A stretch of DNA of 54,451 bases from an uncultured Olsenella sp. Its GTDB lineage: Bacteria; Actinomycetota; Coriobacteriia; Coriobacteriales; Atopobiaceae. The stretch is from assembly GCA_949290055.1 (NCBI GenBank), contig CASEQJ010000026.1, forward strand, positions 1 to 54,451, written 5' to 3'. Shown here in pieces: positions 8,431 to 16,741 of the stretch. Every line of letters starts with the position of its first letter. The first letter of the stretch is position 1. The position numbers and the translations under genes were made by a program. The notes under the pieces were generated by a model. It had not been told where the DNA came from and did not search any database. It was given only the letters and a program-made list of their open reading frames with translations.

Positions 8431-10139
8431 GTGCGGTCGCCTCCCATCGCGCGGAACTTGTCGTAGCGCCGCGCCACGAGCTCGTTGGCGGATAGCGGGG
8501 TCAGCTCGTCGAGCGCGAGCTCGACCTCGCGGACGAGGTCGTGGGCCAGCTCGGTATGCGTGAGGCCGAAATCGGCCACCACGCCGTCGACGAGACCCAG
8601 CCTGGACAGGTCCCCGGCCGTGATGTGCAGGGCCGCAGCCGCCTCGTCGGCGCGCTTGGTGTCCTTCCAGAGAATCGAGGCACAGCCCTCGGGGCTCACG
8701 ACGGAGTACGCGGCGCTTCCGAGCATGTAGACGCGGTCGGCCACGGCGAGTCCCAGCGCGCCGCCCGAGCCGCCCTCGCCCACCACGACGCTCACGATCG
8801 GCGTCTTGAGGCCGCTCATGGTCACGAGGTTGGTGGCGATCGCCTCGCCCTGGCCGCGCTCCTCGGCCCCGATGCCGCAGTAGGCGCCGGAGGTGTCGAC
8901 GAGGCAGACCACGGGACGGCCGAACTTCTCGGCCTGGCGCATGAGGCGCAGGGCCTTGCGGTAGCCCTCGGGGTGCGCCATGCCAAAGTTGCGGCGCACG
9001 CGCTCCTTGGTGGTGGTGCCGCGCTCGATGGCGATCACGGTCATGACGCGCTCGCCCTTCCAGGCGATACCCGCCACGACGGCGGCGTCGTCGGCAAAGA
9101 GGCGGTCGCCGTGGAGCTCCACGAAGCCGTCCCAGCCGCGCTCGACCAGCTCGAGAGCGGTGGCCCGATCCGTGGAGCGCGTGAGCTTGACGATGTCGTA
9201 GGCGCTCTCGGGCTCGGGCGCCCGCTTGGGGCGCGCGCCGCGACCGCGCCGGGGCTCCTCGTGCGCGAGCACGTGGGGGGCACCCGAGGCCGGAACCTCG
9301 CCCTTGTGCAGGGCAAGCAGCTCGGCGATGGTGGCCGCCATGTCCTTGCGCTCAACGATGAGGTCGCAGAACCCGTGCTCGAGCAGGAACTCGGAGCGCT
9401 GGAAGCCGGCGGGAAGCTTCTTGTGCGTGGTCTGCTCCACCACGCGCGGGCCGGCAAAGCCGACGAGCGCACCCGGCTCGGCGAGGATGACGTCACCCTC
9501 CATGGCAAAGCTCGCCGTGACGCCGCCGGTGGTGGGGTCGGTGAGCACGGTCAGGTAGAGCAGCCCCGCCTCGGAGTGCCGGCGCACCGCGGCGGAGACC
9601 TTGGCCATTTGCATGAGCGACGTGGTGCCCTCCTGCATGCGAGCGCCACCGGAGACGGTGAAGCCCACGACAGGGAGACCCAGCTCGGTGGCGCGCTCGA
9701 AGGCACGCGTGATCTTCTCGCCCACCACGGAGCCCATCGAGCCCATCATGAACTCCGCGTTCATGAAGAACAGGGCACAGTCGTGGCCGCCCACCCTGCC
9801 GCGACCGCAGACCACCGCGTCGTTCTCGTGGCTCTTCTCGCGCGCAGCCTCGAGCTTCTCCACGTAGCCGGGGAACTCCAGGAAGTCCGTGGCGGCGAGC
9901 TCGCGGTCCCATTCCTCGAAGGTCCCGGCGTCCACCGTCATACGCATGCGCTTGCGCCCGGAGACGCGCAGGTGACGACCGCAGCGCGGGCACACGTCGA
10001 GGTTCTCGGCAAACTTGGACTGGTCGATCACCCTACGGCACCCGGGGCACTTGACCAGGATGTGGCGCTCGGGGAGCTCCGCGGCGACCTCGGTCACCGG
10101 GCTCTCGAGCGTGTTGACGCTCTTCTCGCGCTTACTCAT
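8418..10139 (-). CDS. accDA: Fused acetyl-CoA carboxylase carboxyltransferase, beta-alpha (AccD-AccA)
   Basis: 573-residue single chain carrying both carboxyltransferase halves, which transfer CO2 from carboxybiotin on AccB to acetyl-CoA to form malonyl-CoA. Residues about 30-55 form the AccD zinc ribbon (CPGCRRVI, then CPRCGRHL). The beta half includes FTVSGGARMQEG and ends near residue 280. A charged linker (EEPRRGRGARPKRAP) leads into the alpha half, with RNFGMAHPEGYRKALRLM, VDTSGAYCGIGAEERGQGEAIA and VVGEGGSGGALGL. In many bacteria these are separate proteins. It overlaps accC by 8 bases upstream and degV by 13 downstream. Confidence 0.95.
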   Translation of the reverse strand: MSKREKSVNTLESPVTEVAAELPERHILVKCPGCRRVIDQSKFAENLDVCPRCGRHLRVSGRKRMRMTVDAGTFEEWDRELAATDFLEFPGYVEKLEAAREKSHENDAVVCGRGRVGGHDCALFFMNAEFMMGSMGSVVGEKITRAFERATELGLPVVGFTVSGGARMQEGTTSLMQMAKVSAAVRRHSEAGLLYLTVLTDPTTGGVTASFAMEGDVILAEPGALVGFAGPRVVEQTTHKKLPAGFQRSEFLLEHGFCDLIVERKDMAATIAELLALHKGEVPASGAPHVLAHEEPRRGRGARPKRAPEPESAYDIVKLTRSTDRATALELVERGWDGFVELHGDRLFADDAAVVAGIAWKGERVMTVIAIERGTTTKERVRRNFGMAHPEGYRKALRLMRQAEKFGRPVVCLVDTSGAYCGIGAEERGQGEAIATNLVTMSGLKTPIVSVVVGEGGSGGALGLAVADRVYMLGSAAYSVVSPEGCASILWKDTKRADEAAAALHITAGDLSRLGLVDGVVADFGLTHTELAHDLVREVELALDELTPLSANELVARRYDKFRAMGGDRTCSL

Positions 10140-11469
10140 AGAGGTGCTCCATCAGGTTGGTGTGGTAGTTGCCGGAGACGAACTCGGGGTTGGAGAGAAT
10201 GTCCAGGTGCAGCTCGCTGTTCTCGGACACGCCCTCCACGACCAGCTCGCCCAGGGCGGAGCGCATCTTGCGAATGGCCTCCTCGCGCGTGGACGAGCAG
10301 ACAATCAGCTTGCCGAGCAGCGAGTCGTAGTAGGGCGGCACGACGGCGCCCACGTACAGTGCGGAGTCAAAGCGCACCTGCGGTCCGCCGGGGACGTGGA
10401 GCATGGTGACCTCGCCGCACGACGGCAGGAAGTCCGGGGTCTCGGCGTTGATGCGGCACTCTATGGCATGACCGCGCGCGTCTATGTTGCCGGACGAGAA
10501 GGGCAGCTCGGCGCCGGCGGCCACGCGCAGCTGCCACTTGACGAGGTCCACGCCGCTCACGAACTCCGTGACCGGGTGCTCCACCTGCAGGCGCGTGTTC
10601 ATTTCCATGAAGTAGAAGTTGCCGTCGTCGGCGAAGAGGAACTCAATCGTGCCCACGCCCACGTAGCCCACGGCGCGCGTGAGGTCGCGGGCGGCCTTGT
10701 GCATGCGCTCGCGGACGCCCGGGTGCGCGTCCAGACACGGCGCCGGGCTTTCCTCCACGAGCTTCTGGTTGCGGCGCTGGACGGAGCACTCGCGCTCGCC
10801 AAGGGAGACCACGTTGCCGTGGGCGTCGGCGAGGACCTGCACCTCAACGTGATGCGCGGGCGAGACGAACTTCTCCATGTAGCACTCGCCGTCGCCGAAG
10901 GCGGCCTCGGCCTCGGCATGGGCCTCGGTGAAGGCCTTGCCGGCGTCGGCGGGGTCCTCGACCTTGCGAATGCCGCGGCCGCCGCCGCCCGAGCGGGCCT
11001 TGATCAGCACGGGGCAGCCGATCCGGGCAGCCTCGCGCTCGGCCTCCTCGGCACTCGCGAGCAGGTCGCAGCCCGGGACAATGGGCACGCCGGCCTCGCG
11101 GGCGGTGCGACGCGCGTTGTCCTTGTCGCCCATGCGGTCAATGACGTCGGGGTCCGGGCCAATGAAGACGAGGCCGCACTCCTGGCACTCGCGGGCAAAG
11201 TGCGAGTTCTCCGAGAAGAACCCGTAGCCCGGGTGGATCGCCTTGGCGCCGGACTGCAGCGCCACCGTGATTATGGCGTCCTCGTTGAGGTAGGAGTCCG
11301 CGGGGCGCGGGCCGCCTATGCAGTAGGCCTCGTCAGCGAGGGCCACGTGCAGCGCCTCGGCGTCGGCCGTGGAGTAGATCGCCACGGTCTTGACGCCCAT
11401 CTCCTTGCAGGCGCGGATCACGCGGACGGCAATCTCGCCGCGGTTCGCAATGAGGATCTTGTCGAACAT
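10132..11469 (-). CDS. accC: Biotin carboxylase subunit of acetyl-CoA carboxylase
   Basis: 445-residue ATP-grasp enzyme that carboxylates the biotin on AccB using bicarbonate and ATP. It begins MFDKILIANRGEIAVRVIRACKEMG, the standard biotin carboxylase start. The glycine-rich ATP loop KARSGGGGRGIRKV, HVEVQVLADAHGNV and the active-site block FYFMEMNTRLQVEHPVTE are intact. The ATG has GGGAGGCGACG directly upstream. It sits 15 bp after fabZ and overlaps accDA. Confidence 0.97.
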   Translation of the reverse strand: MFDKILIANRGEIAVRVIRACKEMGVKTVAIYSTADAEALHVALADEAYCIGGPRPADSYLNEDAIITVALQSGAKAIHPGYGFFSENSHFARECQECGLVFIGPDPDVIDRMGDKDNARRTAREAGVPIVPGCDLLASAEEAEREAARIGCPVLIKARSGGGGRGIRKVEDPADAGKAFTEAHAEAEAAFGDGECYMEKFVSPAHHVEVQVLADAHGNVVSLGERECSVQRRNQKLVEESPAPCLDAHPGVRERMHKAARDLTRAVGYVGVGTIEFLFADDGNFYFMEMNTRLQVEHPVTEFVSGVDLVKWQLRVAAGAELPFSSGNIDARGHAIECRINAETPDFLPSCGEVTMLHVPGGPQVRFDSALYVGAVVPPYYDSLLGKLIVCSSTREEAIRKMRSALGELVVEGVSENSELHLDILSNPEFVSGNYHTNLMEHLYE

Positions 11470-11484
11470 CGTCGCCTCCCGGTG

Positions 11485-11898
11485 TTACATGAGCGCGAAG
11501 GACATCTCCGCCTGGCAGCAGAGCTCGCCGTTCACGCGCGCCTCACCCGTGGCAAAGCGGAAGGGCCCGCGGCTGCGCGTGATCTTGCAGGTGAGCTCGA
11601 CGGTGTCGCCGGGACGCACGGGGTGCTTGAAGCGCACCTTGTCGAGGCTCGTGTACATGGGCGTTGCGCCCTTGGCGGCCAGGTCGTCGGCGAGCAGCAC
11701 GCAGCAGTTCTGCGCCAGCATCTCGCACTGAATCACGCCCGGGACAATGGGGTTGCCCGGGAAGTGGCCCTGGACAAAGAACTCGTCCCCGGTGATGGTG
11801 ATCTTGCCGTGGGCCTCGCCGTCGACGACCTCAGCCTCGTCGAGCAGAAGCATGGGCTCTCGGTGCGGCAGCAGGCTCTTGAGCTCTTCCTTGTTCAT
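11485..11898 (-). CDS. fabZ: 3-hydroxyacyl-[ACP] dehydratase FabZ
   Basis: 137-residue hot-dog-fold dehydratase that removes water from 3-hydroxyacyl-ACP in each elongation cycle. The catalytic segment reads GHFPGNPIVPGVIQCEMLAQ: the active-site His and, fourteen residues later, Glu are both in place. The N-terminal LPHREPMLLLDE is typical (canonical LPHRYPFLLVD). It lies between accB and accC. No fabA- or fabM-like isomerase was seen, so how unsaturated chains are made is not answered here. Confidence 0.95.
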   Translation of the reverse strand: MNKEELKSLLPHREPMLLLDEAEVVDGEAHGKITITGDEFFVQGHFPGNPIVPGVIQCEMLAQNCCVLLADDLAAKGATPMYTSLDKVRFKHPVRPGDTVELTCKITRSRGPFRFATGEARVNGELCCQAEMSFALM

Positions 11899-11929
11899 GC
11901 GCGTTCAGCTCCCATTCCCCGCAAACTTG

Positions 11930-11956
11930 CCAAAAAGGGGTCAGACCCCTTTTAGG
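11930..11956. repeat. AAAAGGGGTCAGACCCCTTTT-type hairpin (family 3)
   Basis: Near-perfect palindrome between fabZ and accB. The same core, AAAGGGGACGGACCCCTTT, occurs twice at 13717-13787 inside the same operon. It could trim or attenuate the transcript, or be a small dispersed element. Confidence 0.65.
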
Positions 11957-11959
11957 CAC

Positions 11960-12451
11960 CTAGTAGATCTTCATGAGGCAGCAGCCGTACTCGACGAGGT
12001 CGCCGTCCTTCACGCAAATGTCCACGACCTCGCCGTCGGCCTCGGCGGTGACCTCGTTCATGACCTTCATGGCCTCGATCACGCAGAGGGTCTCGCCCTT
12101 CTTGACCTTGGAGCCCACGTGCACGAAGGGCTCGGCGCCGGGCGCGGGGGCCGCGTAGAAGACGCCGACCATGGGCGCGCGCACCGCGGTGGTGTGGGCC
12201 ATGTCGAGGGTCTCGTCGGCCGGGGCGGGCGCCTCGGGCGCGGGCTCGGCGGGAGCCGGGGCGGCCGCCGGAGCCGGAGCGGGAGCAGCGGGCGAGAAGG
12301 ACGGTGCGACCGGCGCGGGCACGGGCGCCGCGGGCGTCGCGACACCGTACTCGAGCTCAACGGCCGAGCCGTCGCTCTCCTCGACGCGGACGCGCGCGAG
12401 GCCGTGGGTGGCCATTATGTCGGCAATCTGAGAGATCTTCTCGGAGTCCAT
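11960..12451 (-). CDS. accB: Biotin carboxyl carrier protein of acetyl-CoA carboxylase
   Basis: 163 residues: an N-terminal helical part (MDSEKISQIADIMATHGLARVRVEE), a long Ala/Pro-rich flexible linker (about residues 45-90), and a C-terminal biotinyl domain with CVIEAMKVMNEV, whose Lys is the biotinylation site. The frame is open far upstream, but the start at 12451 matches the family and has GGAAG just ahead. It starts two bases after the fabF stop, so it is likely coupled. Its ligase, birA, is encoded at the head of the operon on the opposite strand. Confidence 0.96.
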   Translation of the reverse strand: MDSEKISQIADIMATHGLARVRVEESDGSAVELEYGVATPAAPVPAPVAPSFSPAAPAPAPAAAPAPAEPAPEAPAPADETLDMAHTTAVRAPMVGVFYAAPAPGAEPFVHVGSKVKKGETLCVIEAMKVMNEVTAEADGEVVDICVKDGDLVEYGCCLMKIY

Positions 12452-12453
12452 GC

Positions 12454-13701
12454 TTACTTCCTTCCCGCGGCGCGCAACGCAAGCGCGGCGTTGTGGCCGC
12501 CAAAGCCGAGGTTGGTGGAGAGGGCCCAGGCGAGCTCGCACTCCCTGGCCCCGTTGGGCGTGTAGTCCAAATCGCACGCCGGGTCGGGCGTGTGGTAGTT
12601 GATCGTGGGCGGCACGACGCCGTTCTCGAGCGCGAGCGCGCAGGCCATGACCTCGACAGCGCCGGTCGCACCGATCATGTGGCCGGTCATGGACTTGGTC
12701 GAGGAGACGTGCGCGGCGCGCGCGTTCTTCTCGCCCAGCGCCTGCTTGAAGCCGAGCGTCTCGGAGGCGTCGTTGAGCTTGGTGGAGGTGCCGTGGGCGT
12801 TTATGTAGAGGCCCTCCTCGGGCTTCACGCCGCCCTCCTCCACGGCCTGGCGGATCGCGCGGGTTATGCCGGCGGCCTCGGGGTCGGGGGAGGTTATGTG
12901 GTGGGCGTCGTCGGTGTTGCCGTAGCCCACGACCTCGGCGTAAATGTGGGCGCCACGCGCGACGGCGTGCTCCCACTGCTCGAGGACGAGCACGCAGGCG
13001 CCCTCGCCCATGACAAAGCCGTCGCGCTCGGCGTCGAAGGGGCGGCAGGCGCTGGCGGGGTCGGGGTTGGTGGTGAGGGCGCGGCAGCTGGTGAAGCCGG
13101 CAATGGACTCGGGCATGATGGCAGCCTCGGCGCCGCCGGCGAGAATCGCGTCGGCGTAGCCGTGCTTGATCGCGCGGAAGGCCTCGCCCACGGCGTGGGC
13201 GGAGGTGGCGCAGGCAGTCACGACGGGCAGGGTGGGACCGAGGGCCTTGTGGCGAATGGCAATGTTGCCCGAGGCCATGTTCGCGATCATCATGGTGATC
13301 ATGAACGGGGAGGCGCGACGCGGGCCGCGCTCGGCGATCGTGTGGACGTTGTCGGCGAAGGCGTTTATGCCGCCGACGCCCGAGCCCACGTAGACGCCCA
13401 GACGCTCGCGGTCGATGGCGTCCTCGGCGTCAAGGCCGGCGTCGGCCATGGCCTCGTCGGAGGCGACGAGGGCGTACTGCGAGTAGAGATCCAGGTGCGC
13501 AGCCTCCTGCTTGCCGAGAAGCGCCGCGCCGTCGAAGCCCTTGACCTCGGCCGCGACCTTGACCTTGAAGGCCTCGGTGTCGAAGTGGGTGATGGGGCCT
13601 ATGCCGCAGCGGCCGGCGACCATGCCCTCCCACGTCTCCTTGGCCGTGTTTCCAAGCGGCGTAACGGCGCCGATGCCGGTGATTGCTACCCTGTGCTCCA
13701 T
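12454..13701 (-). CDS. fabF: 3-oxoacyl-[ACP] synthase II
   Basis: 415-residue condensing enzyme that extends acyl-ACP with malonyl-ACP. Catalytic triad: Cys in VVTACATSAHAVGEA, His in INAHGTSTKLND and His in STKSMTGHMIGATGAVE. It begins MEHRVAITGIGAVTPLGN. A TTG four codons upstream could also start, but GGGAG lies properly placed before the ATG at 13701. Separated from fabG by the tandem palindromes at 13717-13787. Confidence 0.96.
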   Translation of the reverse strand: MEHRVAITGIGAVTPLGNTAKETWEGMVAGRCGIGPITHFDTEAFKVKVAAEVKGFDGAALLGKQEAAHLDLYSQYALVASDEAMADAGLDAEDAIDRERLGVYVGSGVGGINAFADNVHTIAERGPRRASPFMITMMIANMASGNIAIRHKALGPTLPVVTACATSAHAVGEAFRAIKHGYADAILAGGAEAAIMPESIAGFTSCRALTTNPDPASACRPFDAERDGFVMGEGACVLVLEQWEHAVARGAHIYAEVVGYGNTDDAHHITSPDPEAAGITRAIRQAVEEGGVKPEEGLYINAHGTSTKLNDASETLGFKQALGEKNARAAHVSSTKSMTGHMIGATGAVEVMACALALENGVVPPTINYHTPDPACDLDYTPNGARECELAWALSTNLGFGGHNAALALRAAGRK

Positions 13702-13716
13702 CTCAACTCCCAACGT

Positions 13717-13787
13717 GATTCAAAGGGGGACGGACCCCTTTTGGATCATTCCCTCTGATTCAAAAGGGGACGGACCCCTTTCGAATC
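13717..13787. repeat. Two tandem 31-bp palindromes between fabG and fabF (family 3)
   Basis: Units 13717-13747 and 13757-13787 both read GATTCAAA, four to five G, ACGGACCCC, TTT and a GATTC-complement end, so each can fold into a hairpin. They fill the whole fabG-fabF gap. Core shared with 11930-11956. Confidence 0.75.
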
Positions 13788-13788
13788 A

Positions 13789-14559
13789 CTACATGGCCAT
13801 GCCGCCGTCGACGCGAATGACCTCGCCGGTCACGTAGGACGCGCCGTCACTCACCAGGAAGCGGGTCACGGCAGCAATCTCCTCCGCGCTGGCGAGACGG
13901 CCGAGCGGAATCTGCTTCTCGTAGCTCTCGACCACGCTCTCGGAGAGCACGGCCGTCATGTCGGTCTCCACGAACCCGGGCGCGATCGCGTTCACCGTGA
14001 CGCCGCGCGGCGCGAGCTCGCGCGCCAGCGACTTGGTGAGGCCGATGAGCCCCGCCTTGGAGGCGGCGTAGTTGGCCTGACCGGCGTTGCCCATGAGGCC
14101 CACGACCGAGGCCATGTTCACGATGCGGCCGCCGCGCTGACGCATGAAGGCGCGCGCGAGGGCGCGGGCGGTGTGGAAGGCGCCCTTGAGGTTGACGTCG
14201 ATCACGCGGGAGAAGTCCTCGTCGCTCATGCGCACGAGGAGGCCGTCACGGGTGACGCCCGCGTTGTTGACAAGGGCCCAGACGCTCCCAAAGTCGGCGA
14301 GCACCGCGTCGACGGTAGCCTTGACCTCGTCGGCGCTGGAGACGTCGCAGCGGTAGGCGCGCGCCGTGGCACCGGCCGCCTCGCAGGCGACGACGGCCTC
14401 GGCGGCCGCGGCATCGTTGCCCGCGTAGACGAGCGCGAGGTCAAAGCCGTCGGCGGCAAGTCCCTCGGCTATGGCGCGGCCAATGCCGCGAGAGGCGCCG
14501 GTCACGAGGGCGACGCGACGCTCGGCGTTGCGCTCGAGCGCGCCGTTCTTCTCGGCCAT
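13789..14559 (-). CDS. fabG: 3-oxoacyl-[ACP] reductase
   Basis: 256-residue short-chain dehydrogenase that reduces 3-oxoacyl-ACP with NADPH. The cofactor loop is [17 protein letters not shown]. Further motifs are NNAG ([16 protein letters not shown]), the catalytic Ser region [32 protein letters not shown] with the Tyr-x3-Lys pair, and the C-terminal [15 protein letters not shown]. It starts 3 bases after the fabD stop and is cotranscribed with it. Confidence 0.97.
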   Translation of the reverse strand: MAEKNGALERNAERRVALVTGASRGIGRAIAEGLAADGFDLALVYAGNDAAAAEAVVACEAAGATARAYRCDVSSADEVKATVDAVLADFGSVWALVNNAGVTRDGLLVRMSDEDFSRVIDVNLKGAFHTARALARAFMRQRGGRIVNMASVVGLMGNAGQANYAASKAGLIGLTKSLARELAPRGVTVNAIAPGFVETDMTAVLSESVVESYEKQIPLGRLASAEEIAAVTRFLVSDGASYVTGEVIRVDGGMAM

Positions 14560-14562
14560 GAG

Positions 14563-15498
14563 CTACTCCCCCTTCTCGGACAGGGCGGCGAGAACCGCCT
14601 CGAGCTGCTCGACGGTCTCGCACGGCAACGCCGTGACGCCCTCGAGCGTGCGGGAGACGAGGCCCGTGAGGGTCTTGCCGGGGCCCACCTCAATGAAGGT
14701 GTCCACGCCGTCGGCCGCCATGTTCTGCAGGGTGCGGACCCACTGGACGGGGTTGGCCACCTGGCTGGAGAGCAGCGCCACGCGCTCGGTCTCGTCGGCC
14801 GGGTAGGCCTCACCCGTGCGGTTGGCCAGCACGGGCACCGACGGCTGCGCCGGGGCATGGCCCTCGGCGAGGTAGGCGGCGAGGCCGCGCTCGGCCTCGG
14901 CCATGAACGGGCTGTGGAAGGCGCCCGAGACGGCAACCTTCATGGCGCGGCCCTTGGCCTCCTTGACGAGAAGATCGAGCTTCTCGCAGGCCTCCGGCGT
15001 GCCCGCGACGACGGTCTGGAGCGGGCTGTTGTAGTTCACGGGCCAGGCGTCCCCCGCCTCGGCGGCGAGGCGCTCGACCGTGGCGGCGTCGAGCTTCACG
15101 ACGGCACGCATGGCACCGGGGTTCTTCTCGGCGGCGTCAGCCATGAGCTCGGCGCGGTGGCACACGAGCTCAAAGCCCTGCTCGTCGGTGTAGGCGCCGG
15201 CAAAGGTGAGCGCGGCGACCTCGCCGAGCGAGAAGCCCGCGACCACGTCCGGGCTCACCCCGCGCGCGGCGAGCGCTCGGGCGCACGCGAGGTCGGCGGC
15301 AAAGACGCAGGGCTGCGTGTTGATCGTCTGCGCGAGCTCCTCCTTGGTGCCGGTAAGGCACTGCCCGGTGGTACCGGGGCGCACCGCGTCCGCCGCGTCA
15401 AAGACGGCCTTGGCCGCGGGCTCGGACTCGATCAGGTCCGCGCACATGCCGGGGTGCTGGGCGCCCTGGCCGGCGAAGAGGAAGGCTACTTTACCCAT
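14563..15498 (-). CDS. fabD: Malonyl-CoA:ACP transacylase
   Basis: 311-residue acyltransferase that loads malonyl groups onto ACP. Active-site motif VAGFSLGEVAAL (nucleophile Ser near residue 93), oxyanion segment LFAGQGAQHPGM at the N-terminus, Arg in CHRAELM, and His in VSGAFHSPFM. Overlaps the end of fabK by 13 bases, suggesting translational coupling. Confidence 0.97.
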   Translation of the reverse strand: MGKVAFLFAGQGAQHPGMCADLIESEPAAKAVFDAADAVRPGTTGQCLTGTKEELAQTINTQPCVFAADLACARALAARGVSPDVVAGFSLGEVAALTFAGAYTDEQGFELVCHRAELMADAAEKNPGAMRAVVKLDAATVERLAAEAGDAWPVNYNSPLQTVVAGTPEACEKLDLLVKEAKGRAMKVAVSGAFHSPFMAEAERGLAAYLAEGHAPAQPSVPVLANRTGEAYPADETERVALLSSQVANPVQWVRTLQNMAADGVDTFIEVGPGKTLTGLVSRTLEGVTALPCETVEQLEAVLAALSEKGE

Positions 15499-16430
15499 TG
15501 CATGGCTCCTGCTAGGACCTTCTCGGCCCCGTTCACGAGGTCGTCGACGATCTCAAGCGCGCTCTGGCGCTCGTTGACCATGCCGGCGATCTGACCGCAG
15601 AGGAAGCTGCCGTTCTCGAAGTCGCCCTCCTTGGCCGCCTTGCGCAGGGCGCCGGTGCCAAAGGCGTTGAGCTCCTCCTCGGGCGCACCCGAGGACTCGA
15701 GCTGGGCGTACTTGTTGGAGAACGGGTTCTTGAGGGCGCGGACCGGGTGACCGGTCGAGCGGCCCGTGGCGCGCGTGGCAATGTCGTTGGCCTTGAGGAC
15801 CATCTCCTTGTACTTCTCGGAGACGGTGCATTCGTCGGCCACGAGGAAGCGCGTCCCCACCTGGACCCCCACGGCACCGAGCATGAGGGCCGCAGCGACC
15901 CCGCGTCCGTCGGCAATGCCGCCGGCGGCGATCACGGGAATCTTCACGGCGTCCACGACCTGCGGCACGAGGGCCATGGTCGAGGTCTCGCCAATGTGGC
16001 CACCGGACTCGGTGCCCTCGGCCACCACGGCGGCGGCGCCGGCGCGCTGCACGAGCTTGGCGAGCGCGACTGAGGCGACGACGGGAATGACCTTAATGCC
16101 CGCGGCGTTCCAGGCCTTCATGTACTTCGTGGGGTTGCCGGCGCCGGTCACGACCACGGGAACGTGCTCGTCGATTACGACCTGGGCCACCTCGTCGGCG
16201 AACGGGCTCATGAGCATGACGTTCACGCCGAAGGGCTTGTCGGTCTTCTCGCGCAGCTCGTGGATCTGGTCGCGCAGCCAGTTGGCGTCGGCGTTCATGG
16301 CCGCGATTATGCCGAGGCCGCCGGCCTCGGAGACGGCGGCGGCGAGGCTGGCGTCGGCAATCCAGGCCATGCCGCCCTGGAAGACGGGCTTCTCAATGCC
16401 GAGAAGGTCACAGATGGGGGTGCGCAGCAT
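15486..16430 (-). CDS. fabK: Enoyl-[ACP] reductase II (FMN-dependent)
   Basis: 314-residue TIM-barrel flavoprotein of the FabK/nitronate monooxygenase family. It begins MLRTPICDLLGIEKPVFQGGMAWIADASLAAAVSEAGGLGIIA, typical of FabK. It has VVAEGTESGGHIGE and IAAGGIADGRGVAAALMLGA (FMN phosphate site). FabK catalyses the last reduction of each elongation cycle and replaces FabI in some bacteria. The position between acpP and fabD supports this over nitronate monooxygenase. The start two bases after the acpP stop is preferred to a longer frame. FabK enzymes are poorly sensitive to triclosan (family knowledge). Confidence 0.92.
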   Translation of the reverse strand: MLRTPICDLLGIEKPVFQGGMAWIADASLAAAVSEAGGLGIIAAMNADANWLRDQIHELREKTDKPFGVNVMLMSPFADEVAQVVIDEHVPVVVTGAGNPTKYMKAWNAAGIKVIPVVASVALAKLVQRAGAAAVVAEGTESGGHIGETSTMALVPQVVDAVKIPVIAAGGIADGRGVAAALMLGAVGVQVGTRFLVADECTVSEKYKEMVLKANDIATRATGRSTGHPVRALKNPFSNKYAQLESSGAPEEELNAFGTGALRKAAKEGDFENGSFLCGQIAGMVNERQSALEIVDDLVNGAEKVLAGAMQWVK

Positions 16431-16432
16431 GA

Positions 16433-16669
16433 CTAGTTCTCCAGGAGAGACTCGACCATGGAGACGAACTCGCCGATCGTCTCGGGGTTGGACTCGGCGT
16501 CGATCTCGATGCCGAACTCGTCCTCGCACGCCATGACGGCCTCGACGGTGGCGAGGCTGTCAAGACCGACCTCGGCAAGCTTGGTCTCGGCGGTCAGCTC
16601 GGTGTCGTCGAGGCCGGCCTGCTCGCGGACGATGGCGCACACGCGGTCGAAGGTGGTCTGGTCTGCCAT
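16433..16669 (-). CDS. acpP: Acyl carrier protein
   Basis: 78-residue acidic four-helix protein. The phosphopantetheine site is the Ser in GLDSLATVEAVM. Length and acidity (FGIEIDAESNPETIGEFVSMVESLLEN) are typical. It carries the growing acyl chain between Fab enzymes. Second gene of the operon, between fabH and fabK. Confidence 0.97.
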   Translation of the reverse strand: MADQTTFDRVCAIVREQAGLDDTELTAETKLAEVGLDSLATVEAVMACEDEFGIEIDAESNPETIGEFVSMVESLLEN

Positions 16670-16741
16670 TGTTGGTACTCCTTTTTCTCCATGCGCCCGG
16701 CGGGCGCTCCAATGGACGGTTGGGGTGGGACGCGCGGCGCA

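Noticed and set aside
11960..12976. 338-residue protein starting at 12976
   Set aside because: The first 175 residues are antifamily, Arg-rich sequence overlapping fabF on the same strand in another frame; the AccB start at 12451 has a ribosome binding site and family fit.
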